Position numbers and translations under genes: made by a program | Part shown: positions 25,655 to 35,500 of the stretch, in pieces | Layout of the letters: every line of letters starts with the position of its first letter | Position numbering within the stretch: position 1 is the stretch's first letter | From: Corynebacterium coyleae | Lineage (GTDB): Bacteria > Actinomycetota > Actinomycetes > Mycobacteriales > Mycobacteriaceae | DNA: 64,000 nt | Direction: 5' to 3' | NCBI RefSeq assembly: GCF_030408635.1 | Contig: NZ_CP047198.1 | Location: 496,001 to 560,000, forward strand | The notes under the pieces: model-generated | The model's database searches: none | Told to the model about the DNA's origin: nothing | The model's input: only the letters and a program-made list of their open reading frames with translations

Positions 25655-25670
25655 GGGGCGGGAGTGTCTG

Positions 25671-26354
25671 CTAGCGCACTAAGCGCTTCGTGTTGCGAAT
25701 CGCCACCGCGCTGACGGCGAGTGTGGCCAGGCATGCGGCGCTTACGCCACCGACGGCGGCGGTGTCCCAATCGCCTACAGGGGACTCAATAGCCCAGTAC
25801 AGTGCGACCGCGATGAGGAACGTGACAAATGCGGTGATGATACCGCGCCCCGCGCCGAAGGAGGCGTAGACCAAACCGAGCGCAACCCCCACGATGGCAG
25901 CAACGAAGAAGAACGCGATGTGGAGCAGCACCGTCCACGCCATCGACGTGGTGTCTTGTCCGACGTTCGCCACGATGTAGGGGTCACCATTAGTGTCCAC
26001 CCAGGGCACGTCTGCGCCGTTGGTGAAGAGGAACAGGTCATAGGCCTGGTAGTACGGGCTCTTGAACTGGTTGTAGATCGACGATGCCGCGGTGGCCCCT
26101 CCAAGTATCACGGCCACCACGACGGATGTGATTGTGGCTGAGTTTATCCACGCGGAAAAGCTTGCGCCGAGCTGGTTCAAGGCGCTCCACTGTGCACCTG
26201 CCAGGATGAATAGGGTGGTCAGTGCGAAGCCTCCGAAGATGGTCCAGAGAGAGCCATCGCCACGATAGAAACGGCCCAGCGGGACTAGGACCAGCAAAAC
26301 GGCCAGTGTTGCCAGGTAGGACAGTGGTTTGAAGGGGCTGAGGAAGAGTTTCAT
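25671..26354 (-). CDS. ABC transporter permease, YtrC-like membrane protein
   Basis: 227 residues with six hydrophobic segments (LATLAVLLVLVPLG, FALTTLFILAGA, ATITSVVVAVILGGATAA, WTVLLHIAFFFVAAIVGVAL, IITAFVTFLIAVALYWAI, AACLATLAVSAVAI) and an outward loop of about 30 residues between the third and fourth. Partner of the next ATPase, whose stop overlaps this ATG (ATGA). Substrate unknown; GntR/YtrA-type modules usually answer cell-envelope stress or antibiotics. Confidence 0.72.
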   Translation of the reverse strand: MKLFLSPFKPLSYLATLAVLLVLVPLGRFYRGDGSLWTIFGGFALTTLFILAGAQWSALNQLGASFSAWINSATITSVVVAVILGGATAASSIYNQFKSPYYQAYDLFLFTNGADVPWVDTNGDPYIVANVGQDTTSMAWTVLLHIAFFFVAAIVGVALGLVYASFGAGRGIITAFVTFLIAVALYWAIESPVGDWDTAAVGGVSAACLATLAVSAVAIRNTKRLVR

Positions 26355-27034
26355 CGTTCGGGCCTTTCCGTTGCGAGGAGGTCAATGAGTTCGGCATCGT
26401 CCGGGTACTCGATGGGCAGGTGGACGTCGTCCTCTCTGAGAGGTTCGGCGAACGTCGCGCGTGTCGTGGGGCCGAGGCTCGCCGTCTCGGCGACGGGGAA
26501 GCGGGCGGTAAGGTCTTTGATCTCGGCGGTGGGGCCGGTGACCGTTGGAAAGCACAGGCGGGCGTCGTCGAGCGGGACTGGGCGCGAAACCACCCGATCA
26601 AACACCTGGATGACATGGGTGGCGAGACCCACGAAGTCCTCGGGGCGATGCGATGCCATCACCACGCTGCGCTGCGGGTTCTCCGCGATGTAGTCGATCA
26701 GTCTCTGGCGGACCTGTTTGCGGGTGGTGGTGTCGATGCCATCAAACGGCTCGTCGAGAAGCAACAGGTCTTTGCCAATGGCTAGGGCCACCTCAATGGT
26801 GAGTAAGCGGCGCTGCCCAACGGAGAGATCTTTGATGCGAGCGTTGGGGAACTCGAGCCTCACGTGCGGGTAGATCGCTGCGACTGCGCGTAAGTGATCG
26901 TCCACGGTCGTGCCTGCAAACTTGGCATCCGCACCAGCCGGAACGAACGCGGCGTGAGGGCTCATGAGCGTGTGGAGGTAGTGGGTTTTGCCGGCGGCGT
27001 TCGGGCCGACCAGCGCGTAGAAGCCGGGATTCAT
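26351..27034 (-). CDS. ABC transporter ATP-binding protein, YtrB-like
   Basis: 227 residues. Walker A GPNAAGKT near residue 10, signature LSVGQRR (the second glycine of LSGGQ is valine), Walker B LLLLDEPFDG, H-loop ASHRPED. The last 60 residues are a non-standard tail ending in the acidic DDAELIDLLATERPER. ATG 27034 overlaps the GntR stop. Forms one operon GntR - ATPase - permease. Confidence 0.85.
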   Translation of the reverse strand: MNPGFYALVGPNAAGKTHYLHTLMSPHAAFVPAGADAKFAGTTVDDHLRAVAAIYPHVRLEFPNARIKDLSVGQRRLLTIEVALAIGKDLLLLDEPFDGIDTTTRKQVRQRLIDYIAENPQRSVVMASHRPEDFVGLATHVIQVFDRVVSRPVPLDDARLCFPTVTGPTAEIKDLTARFPVAETASLGPTTRATFAEPLREDDVHLPIEYPDDAELIDLLATERPER

Positions 27035-27384
27035 TGAGCACGCTCCTTTTCAATCATTGCGGTCAGCTCCTCGGTGGTGATGCCGAGTTGGTTGGCCTCG
27101 TGGACAAACGGTTGGACAAAATCGCGGGCAAATGCTTCGCGACGCGTACGTAACACCTGCTCGCGTGCACTCTCCAGGACGAACATGCCGAGCCCGCGGC
27201 GTTTCTCCAACAGACCCTCGTTGAATAGCTCGGTGAGTGCTTTGGCGGAGGTGGTGGGATTGACAGAGTGGTAGGCGGAGAGCTCGTTGGTGGACGGCAC
27301 CCTGTCGCCCGGGGCGAGGGTGCCTGCTCCGATGAGGTCACGTAACTCATCTGCTATCTGCAAGTATATGGGTTTACCACTCAT
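27031..27384 (-). CDS. GntR-family regulator, YtrA type
   Basis: 117 residues from the ATG at 27384 (MSGKPIYLQIADELRDLI). An ATG at 27396 is in frame but lies inside the -10 box, so the leaderless start is preferred. The winged helix (APGDRVPSTNELSAYHSVNPTTSAKALTEL broken only by description) is followed by a short C-terminal dimerisation helix pair, as in YtrA, with no ligand domain. Should repress its own ABC operon through the palindrome at 27371-27394. Confidence 0.85.
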   Translation of the reverse strand: MSGKPIYLQIADELRDLIGAGTLAPGDRVPSTNELSAYHSVNPTTSAKALTELFNEGLLEKRRGLGMFVLESAREQVLRTRREAFARDFVQPFVHEANQLGITTEELTAMIEKERAQ

Positions 27385-27397
27385 GTGGGTAACCATA
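27371..27397 (-). promoter_or_regulatory. Operator and leaderless promoter of the GntR-ABC operon
   Basis: An inverted repeat, GGTTTACCAC (27371-27380) and GTGGGTAACC (27385-27394), with 8 of 10 pairs, spans the start codon and transcription start. The -10 TATGGT (27397-27392, minus) ends 7 nt before the ATG at 27384. A bound repressor here would block initiation. Confidence 0.65.
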
Positions 27398-27408
27398 GAA
27401 CCGGAAAG

Positions 27409-27443
27409 CCCGGCGCGTCAACCCCCAATTTTGACGCGCCGGG
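27409..27443 (-). terminator. Terminator of the accD-fas-accE-accBC operon
   Basis: A perfect 13-bp stem, CCCGGCGCGTCAA (27409-27421) and TTGACGCGCCGGG (27431-27443), with a 9-nt loop, 38 bp beyond the accBC stop. The downstream T-run on the minus strand is short (CTTTCC). Confidence 0.8.
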
Positions 27444-27481
27444 TGAGATCCGGGTATGCCGCGGAAACCGCAGGCTAGCGG

Positions 27482-29284
27482 CTACTCGGCGTCGGTGATG
27501 TCGAGCAGTGCCGCGCCCTTATCCACGTGGCTGCCGGCCTCCACAGCGAGGTTCTTCACCACACCGCTCTTGTGGGCCTTGACCGGGTTTTCCATCTTCA
27601 TGGCCTCGAGGATGACCACGATGTCGCCGGCTTCCACCCGGGCGCCCTCGGAGACCTCGGACTTGACCACGGTGCCCTGCATCGGAGCGGTCAGGGTGTC
27701 TGCGCTGGCAGCGCCCTTGCCGGACCCCTTGCCGCCGGATCCGCCATTACGGGAGCGGCGCTTGCGGTCGCGGCGGCGCTGCGCCACCGCGCCGAGAAGC
27801 AACGGCTCCGGCAGCGTGATCTCGATCGATCGGCCGTTGACACCGACGGAGACGGTGCGGCGGCGCGCTTCGTCCTGCTCACCGTCTTCGCCAGCGCCGT
27901 CGGACTCGTAGGGCGCGACGTCCGGGTCCCATTCCTCTTCGATCCAGCGGGTGTATACGGCGAATTGGGTGGCGTCGCCGGTGAAGGCGTCGTCGTCAAG
28001 CATGCGTTTGTGGAAGGGGATGATGGTCGGCATGCCTTCGACCCGGAATTCGGCGAGGGCGCGCTTGGCGCGGGCGATGGCCTGGTCGCGTGTTTCGCCG
28101 CGGACGATGAGTTTGGCCAACATCGAGTCGAACTGGCCGCCGATGGTGGAGCCGGCGCGGATGCCGGAGTCGACGCGCACACCGGGGCCCGCGGGTTCGA
28201 TGTAGGTGGTGGCGGTGCCGGGCATGGGCATGAAGTTGGTGCCGGCGTCTTCTGCGGTGATGCGGAATTCGATGGCGTGGCCGGTGGGTTCCAGGTCGGC
28301 GTCGAAACGCAGTGGCTCGCCGGCGGCGATGCGGAACTGCTCGATGACGAGGTCCACGCCGGTGGTTTCTTCGGTGACGGGGTGCTCAACCTGGAGGCGG
28401 GTGTTGACCTCGAGGAAGGAGATCAGCCCGTCGGAGCCAACCAGGTATTCGACGGTGCCAACACCCACGTAACCTGCCCGCTTTGCAATCGCTTTGGCAG
28501 AGGAGTGGATGCGTTCGCGCTGCTCATCGGTGAGGTACGGGGCGGGGGCTTCCTCGATGAGCTTTTGGAACCTGCGCTGCACGGAGCAGTCACGGGTACC
28601 GGCGACGATGACGTTGCCGTGAGTATCCGCCAGCACCTGCGCCTCCACGTGGCGGGCACGGTCGAGGTAACGCTCCACGAAGCACTCACCGCGGCCGAAC
28701 GCTGCCTTGGCTTCGCGGGTGGCGGACTCGAACAGTTCGCGGATCTCGCCGCGGGTGCGGGCGACCTTCATGCCGCGGCCGCCACCGCCGTACGCCGCCT
28801 TGATAGCCACGGGCAGACCGTGGGTGTCGGCGAAAGCGACCACATCGTCGGCGCTGTCCACCGGGTCTTTCGTGCCCGGCACGAGCGGTGCGTCGACCTC
28901 CTCAGCGATGCGCCGGGCGGTGACCTTGTCGCCGAGGGCGTCGATCGCCCTTGGCGGCGGGCCGATCCAGGTCAGGCCCTCGTCGATGACGCGCCGGGCA
29001 AATTCGGCGTTCTCCGCCAAGAACCCGTAGCCGGGGTGAACGGCGTCCGCGCCGCTGTCGCGGCAGGCCTTGAGCACTTTGTCGATATCCAGATAGCTTT
29101 GCGACGACGTCTCGCCACCGATCCCAATCGCCTCGTCCGCCATTTCGGTGTACGGCGCGTCTTTGTCGGGGTCGGCGTAGATCGCCACGGAGGCAAGGCC
29201 GGCGTCGCGGGCTGCGCGGATGATGCGGACCGCGATCTCGCCGCGGTTGGCGACGAGGACCTTGCGGAACGGAAAGTCATGCAT
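27482..29284 (-). CDS. accBC: Acyl-CoA carboxylase alpha subunit AccBC (biotin carboxylase + BCCP)
   Basis: Carboxylates biotin with ATP and bicarbonate and carries it to AccD for malonyl-CoA (or methylmalonyl-CoA) synthesis. 600 residues from the ATG at 29284 with AAAGGAC upstream; the frame's extension to 29602 covers the accE gene and is not coding. Biotin carboxylase domain about 1-450 ([46 protein letters not shown]), a basic linker ([11 protein letters not shown]), and a C-terminal biotinyl domain with EAMKMEN and biotin lysine K563. Last gene of the fatty-acid operon. Needs biotin from the BioB pathway. Confidence 0.95.
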   Translation of the reverse strand: MHDFPFRKVLVANRGEIAVRIIRAARDAGLASVAIYADPDKDAPYTEMADEAIGIGGETSSQSYLDIDKVLKACRDSGADAVHPGYGFLAENAEFARRVIDEGLTWIGPPPRAIDALGDKVTARRIAEEVDAPLVPGTKDPVDSADDVVAFADTHGLPVAIKAAYGGGGRGMKVARTRGEIRELFESATREAKAAFGRGECFVERYLDRARHVEAQVLADTHGNVIVAGTRDCSVQRRFQKLIEEAPAPYLTDEQRERIHSSAKAIAKRAGYVGVGTVEYLVGSDGLISFLEVNTRLQVEHPVTEETTGVDLVIEQFRIAAGEPLRFDADLEPTGHAIEFRITAEDAGTNFMPMPGTATTYIEPAGPGVRVDSGIRAGSTIGGQFDSMLAKLIVRGETRDQAIARAKRALAEFRVEGMPTIIPFHKRMLDDDAFTGDATQFAVYTRWIEEEWDPDVAPYESDGAGEDGEQDEARRRTVSVGVNGRSIEITLPEPLLLGAVAQRRRDRKRRSRNGGSGGKGSGKGAASADTLTAPMQGTVVKSEVSEGARVEAGDIVVILEAMKMENPVKAHKSGVVKNLAVEAGSHVDKGAALLDITDAE

Positions 29285-29298
29285 GTGTGCGGTCCTTT

Positions 29299-29538
29299 CT
29301 AGAAGTAGGTGACGTTGCCGATGGTTTGCTGGGCGCCGAACGGCTGGCCGAACGCATCGCCGAACGCATCGCCGAACACGTTGTCTTCGTAGGCAGCGCC
29401 GGTGCCGCCTGCCGCGCCAGCAACGCCAGGTGTGCCGGCAACGGCCTGCCAAGTTTGGGCCTCGGCGAGGACGGTGGTCAGTGCTGCCAGTTCGTCGTGG
29501 GACAGCGACGTGTCGTCGGTACGAAACAGTGGTGTCAT
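29299..29538 (-). CDS. Acyl-CoA carboxylase epsilon subunit (AccE-like)
   Basis: 79 residues, with AAGGAG 7 nt before the ATG, 11 nt after the fas stop and 14 nt before acc[20 protein letters not shown] matches the helical core of actinobacterial epsilon subunits, which bridge the alpha and beta chains; the rest ([20 protein letters not shown] and FGQPFGAQQ) is low-complexity. Position between fas and accBC supports the call; sequence similarity alone is modest. Confidence 0.7.
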   Translation of the reverse strand: MTPLFRTDDTSLSHDELAALTTVLAEAQTWQAVAGTPGVAGAAGGTGAAYEDNVFGDAFGDAFGQPFGAQQTIGNVTYF

Positions 29539-29549
29539 GGTGTCTCTCC

Positions 29550-32500
29550 TTAAACGGTCGGGGTCGCGGTCGGGTACGTGCCGTCGGCGTTGAGACGGGC
29601 ATCAGGGTTGAGCAGGAGTGCGATCTCGTCGGCGTGGTCGTCGATACCGGCGAAGCGGCGGTTCTCCACCTGGGTGAAGAGGTCGGCGCGGCCGATCATT
29701 CCGGCTTCGAGTCGGCTTGCGCCCTGGGCGAGGCGTTCGGTTGCGCGCTCACGCCAGGCGTCGGCGTCGCGGCCGTCGCGTGTCAGTGCGGCTTCGAACA
29801 CACCCGGGTGGCCCAGCACGACGAGCGCGCCGACGTGGCCGAAACCGAGCGAGGTCAGCGCCGCGGCCTTCACGTTGCCGGCACCGAGGGCGAGCGGGGA
29901 GCGCAGCCACACCAGGTTGGTTGCCTTCGGCTCGATGAGCGGGTCGACGCAGTCCAGGGAGGCGTTCGGCGGGAGGTCGCCGGTGGCCAGCACGTCGAGG
30001 AGTCCGCCGGTCTGCAGCAGTGCTGCACCTGCCTTGGAGTGGCCGGTGAGGGTCTTTTGCGAGATGACGTACATCGGCGCGTCCGGGTCGCGGCCAACGG
30101 CCGGCCACAGCACCGAGTGCAGTTCGGACTCGTTCGGGTCGTTGGCGTTGGTGGAGGTGTCGTGCTTGGACAGGACGGTGACGTCGTCAGGGGTCAGCCC
30201 CAGCGAGGACAGGGAGCGGGCCAGGCGCGAGTCGGTTCCGCCGCAGGCTGCAGCGAGCACGCCGAGGCCTGGTGCCGGGATGGAGGTGTGCGCGCCGTCG
30301 CCGAAGCTGGAGGCGTACGCGACCACTGCCAGCACCGGCAGGCCGAGTTCGGCAGCGAGGGTGCCGCGGGCGAGCAGGACGGTGCCGCCGCCTTCGGCTT
30401 CGAGGAAGCCACCGCGTCGGCGGTCGTTGGCGCGCGAGATAAAGCGGCCGTCGATCCCTTGTGCCGTCATCTTGGCGGTTTCGGCGGTGGCGTTCATGTC
30501 GCCGAAGCCCTGGAGGGATTCGACCTGGACGTCGTCGATACCGCCGGCGACTACGAAGTCAGCCTTGCCCAGCGCGATCTTGTCCACCGCTTCTTCGATG
30601 CTGACAGCAGCGGTGGCGCAAGCGCCGACCGGGTGGATCATGGAACCATAGCCGCCGACCAGTGCCTGCATGGTGTGGGCGGCCACCACGTTGGGCAGTG
30701 CTTCCTGCAGGATGTCGGTCTGGCGTTCCTCGCCGATGAAGCGGGAGACGAACACCTTGTGCAGCGATTCCATGCCGCCGATACCGGTGCCTTGGGTGGT
30801 GGCGATGAAGGACGGGTGGACCTTCTGCATGAGCTCCGCAGGGGTGAAGCCGGCGTTGATGAACGCGTCGACGGCGGTGACCAGGTTCCAGGCGGCCATG
30901 CGGTCCATGCCGTCGGCCATCTGTGCGGGGATTCCCCACTTGGTCGGGTCGAAGCCGTCCGGCATCTGGCCAGCGACGGTGCGCGTCAGGGTGGCCTTCT
31001 TCGGCACGTGTGCCAGGGCACCGGCGTGGCGGGTCACGCTCCATTCGCCGTCGATCTGGCGGATGGTGGTCTTCTCACCGTCGGCCTCCACGTATGCGAG
31101 AGCTTCCTCTTCCGTGGCCACGGTGAACGTGATGTCGCGGTCGAGGTAGACCTGCTCGAGGTCGATGGAGCCTTGGTCGGTGAGGAAGTACTTGTCCGTC
31201 AGGGTGCGGATACCGCTGCGTGCGATGACATCGTCGCGGAAGCGCTCGTAGATGTCCTCCTCGGCGACCTCTGCGCCGTCCTCGTCGTACCAGGCCGGGT
31301 TCGGATCCTCGGACCAGGTGATCAGGCCCATCATCCACGCCAGTTCGAGGACACCGGCTGCGGTGAGGTCGACCTCGCCGGTGCGGGTGATGCCGTATTC
31401 GGCTTCGCGGCGGGTGCGGCCGGAGCCCCAGCTGGATACCTCGCCGATGCCGACGACAACCACCATGTCATCAAGTGCGCAGGTCACATCGCCCACAGCC
31501 GCAGGTGCGGGCTGGCGTGGGGTGGCGACGTTCGGCAGTGCGCGCACCGTGGCGCCATTGCTTGTCGACGACTCCGTGCCCGCCACATCAACACGTGCAT
31601 TACGCGCCAGATCGGCGATGGACACGCCTGCGTCCTCGAGCCCACCTGTGAGGTCGAGATCCAGCGGGGACTGCTTCGCCTGCTCGCGGGATTCCTCGGT
31701 GACCAGACTAAGCAGCTGCGTGGAGATCTCCTCCGGGCTCCACACGTGGATACCCGCAGCCTGTGCTGCCGGAACGAGCCCGTCGTTGCCGCCCATCAGG
31801 TGCGTGCCGGCAACCCAACCGATGCGGGCCTGCGCCAGAGTCACGCCCTCTGGCCAGCCGGTTTCCGCGGACCACTTGTTTACGATCGCGTCGAAGGCGG
31901 CCTTGACTTCGCCGTAGGCGCCGTCGCCACCGAAGGTGCCGCGGTTCGGCGAGCCCGGCAGGACGATGTGTGCGCGCTCGGCAGGGTAGTGATCGCCGCG
32001 CTGCGCCAGGTCAGACAGGCCGGCGATGGTGCGCTCCACCGACCACAGCAGCAGGCGGGCCTGCGTTTCGGCGTTGCCGCCGACCTCTGCAAGCGAGCCG
32101 GATACCGGCGGCGCTGCGAACGGGAAAGCAAGCGTCGGCGTGAGTGCCGGTTTGATGATCTTGACGTCCTTGCCAACGGTTTCCTTCTGCTCGGAGCCGA
32201 TCCACTCGATGAGCGCATCGATGTCGCGGTAGGACGACAGGTTCGTCGGCACCAGCCACAGGCGTGCACCCACGGAGGCGTGCTTGGCGAAAAGCGTGCG
32301 GGCGAATTCCTTACGCGCCTGGCTGACGTTGGATGCCGTCATGATGACCGTCGCACCGCCTGCGAGCAGGGCCTCCACCACAGCGGTGGCGATGGAACCC
32401 GGCGCGGCACCGGTGACCAGGGCGACGTCGTTTGCGTACGGCTCGTTCGCTGCGGCGTTTGCGGCAGTAGCGATCTCGCCGAGTACGTTGCGACGATCAC

Positions 32501-35500
32501 CCTCCACACGCTTGGCGTACCACTCGGCCTGCTTGGCCACGGTGGCACCGGTGCCAGCGAAGCGCTGTGGTGCGAGGTCGATTTCGCCGAGGGCGACGCG
32601 GGCGAGGTCTTCGCGGGCTTGGGCCCAGCGGTCGTCGAAAAGCACTGCCTTGCGCTCGTCGAAGACCGGGGTGACCTGCTTGACCCAGCCGGAGCCGAGT
32701 TCTGCCTCGATCGTTTCCACGATCGTGGTGTCCGGTGCGGGGATCTCGGCGACCTCGTTTTCGATGCCGAGCTTGTTCAGCAGCGTGCGGGCGGTAGCCA
32801 CCAGGGTGTCGGTGACTTCGTCCTTGTAGGCGTCGAGCGCAGCCGAATCCACCACGCCGCCGCCGGATGCGCCGCCGCTGGTGGCCTGGGAGACTGCAAC
32901 GCCGTAGCGTGCGGCGACGTTTTGTACCGCCTGGTCGATCAGTGCGGTGATCTCCGCCTTGGTTGTGGCCGACGGCAGGCTGTTCAGCGAGCCGCCGCGC
33001 ACCGATTCCTCGGTGCGGCTGCCCAGCAGGATCTCGGCTTCGACGTGTGCGGTCCAGGATGCGGGCAGGCCCCACGCGGCTGCGAGGTGCTCGCCGACAA
33101 ACGCCGGCTTCAGGCCTGCGCCGCCGAAGAGCTGGCGCAGGCGGGTGCCCACGGCCTCGCTCAAGACAGCGCCGAACGGGGTGTAGCCAGGCGCGGCGGT
33201 GTTCACGCGGGTGTTTAGCGTGGCCACGTCGGCTTCAGCAGCGCCGTCGATGGCGGGCACGCCGAGTTCGGCGGACATGTCCATGAGCAGCTGGTTGCGT
33301 CGCGACGACACCCCACCGGTGAGCTCCTCAATAGTGTCCGAATCGTTGATCTGCTCGGGGCGGATCTTGTTCTGCAGCGCGAACAGGACGGTGATCGCAT
33401 CGGCCGCGGTGAAGGGAAGGTCGGACGCGGGTGCGCCGGATGCAGCAGGTGCAGCCGGTGCTGGCTCTGCCGGTGCGGCGGGGGCCGCGGGTGCAGCCTC
33501 GGCGGCCGGTTGCGGGGCGGATTCTGGGGCCGGTTCGGCGTCTGTTTCTGCCGGGGTGTCGTCGACAAGCACAGGCTCCGGCGCGGACACCACGTCGTTG
33601 AGCATGACAATGTCCTGGCTTGCCTCAACGTTGAAGACCGGCACGTGGATGCCAATGACATCCATCTCGCGCTTAGCCAGGTTGGTCAGCGTCGGCGAGG
33701 ACGCAAGGCCGACCTCGATGACCTGGTCGACGCGACCAAGCAGGTAGTCCTGCGTTTCAATCCAGCGCACAGGCGAGGCGAACTGCCACGCCAGCAACTC
33801 GATAAGCAACGTGCGTGCGAGCGTGTTGCGTTCGGTGTTCTCCGGCGTCATGCCCTTGAGGCGCTCGGAGGGGACCTCGTCGGTGACGGCGTCGATGAAC
33901 TGCTGCGTCAGCGCGAACGGCTTAGCCACCAGGTTCGGGATGTAGCGATCCACCAGCGTGTCCACGTCGATGATCGCCGGCATGTGCTCGTCGAGCTTCT
34001 CGGCGAAGTCCGCCACACCCTCGCGCAGCACGCGCGAGTGGAACGGAACGTCCACGCCCGGAACCGTGACGTAGGCGCGCGGCGTGACCGAGTTGGCCTT
34101 GCGCTCCAGAGCAGCAAGGCCGCGCTTCGTGCCCGCTACGGAGTACTGCTGGCCCTTGATGTTGTAGTTGACAATCTCCAAGAACTCGCCGGAATCCTGC
34201 GCAACACCAGCGACGTAGGCCTCGACCTCTTCCGGGCCGACACCGATCATGTTCGGGCGCAGCGCACCCATGCCGTAGTCGGAGTTACCCTCCGCATCGC
34301 GCGGCACCAGGGAGCCCATGGCGGAGCCGCGCGAGTACACGATGTCGATGACCGCTTCTAGATCAAAGATGTTGCCCAGCGCGGCAAGCGCGGTGTATTC
34401 ACCAAGCGAGTGGCCCGCAAAGTACGCGCCGGAGGCCAACGCGTTGGCCTCGTTCAGGCGCTGGGTCTGGGCGTAGGCGACAACCGCCATGGCCACCTGG
34501 GTGAACTGGGTCAGGTGGAGCACACCGTCCGGGTGCTTGAACTCCACACCGCGGATCACCAACCGCGACGGGTTGTCTTCCACAATGCGCTGGATGGAGA
34601 ACCCGTGGGTCTCGCGCGTGTGGCGGTCTGCGCGGCGCCACACGTCGCGCGCGGCAGCGGAAGCAGCTCGGTCGCCGTTGCCCATGCCCTGGGTCTGAAT
34701 GCCCTGGCCGGGGTAGACGTAGGCGGTGCGTGGCTGGGCCAGAAGCGCCTGACCACGGGAGACAACGTCGCCGGCGATGCGGCAGGTCACCTCAAGGGCC
34801 TGCTGGATGCCGACGCGGCCGACACGCTCGACGGTGATCTCTACCTCGTCATCAAGCTGCACCATGCCGTACATGGAGTAGGTCCAGCCGATGACCTGGC
34901 CGTGGCCGGCAGCGAGGTGCTGCGCGGTGGCAGACAGCCACATGCCGTGCACCAGCGGTGCATCCAGGTTGACCAGGGCGGCAGCGTTGGCGGAGGTGTG
35001 GATCGGGTTGTAGTCGCCGGAGACCAGCGCGAACGGGGTCATGTCCGACGGTGCGCGGACCACGGTGCGGTCCACGAACGAACGTGGGGTCGGCTCCACC
35101 TGATCGCTTGCCGCGCCGCCGCCGTACGCCGGCGCCGGGACTGGCGTCGCGGTGCCGGTGGCGCGACCACGGATGGCAAAGCGCTGCATCTGGGTTGCCA
35201 CAACCTCGTCGCCAGAGCGCAGCTCCAACTCGACGGTGACAATGCGGCCAGAGGTGGACTCGGCAATAGAAGTGCACTTGGAGGTCACGTCGATGCGCCT
35301 GCCATCCGCAAGCTCGGACAGCGGGACACGCAGGTCGATGACGTGATCCAGGTGGACCGCGTTGAGCAGGCCCTCGATGACCGGCGTGCCATCAGCCAGC
35401 CTGCCGGAGCCTAGCGCGGCGTAGATCGCCGGCCAGCAGGGGCCAACCAACACGTCCGGCGTACCAACCACAGCGTTGTCGGCCACAGCGCCACCCGTAA

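Noticed and set aside
29285-29602. N-terminal extension of accBC
   Set aside because: Arginine-rich translation of accE and fas DNA in another frame; AAAGGAC and the family start support 29284. Similar extensions of icd, metY and prpD were dropped for the same reason.
29430-33218. Plus-strand open frame of 1262 codons opposite fas
   Set aside because: Antisense to the well-supported synthase; valine/glycine/aspartate-rich composition without domains, a codon-bias shadow of a high-GC gene. The same holds for 35508-38069 and for 20294-22246 opposite icd.
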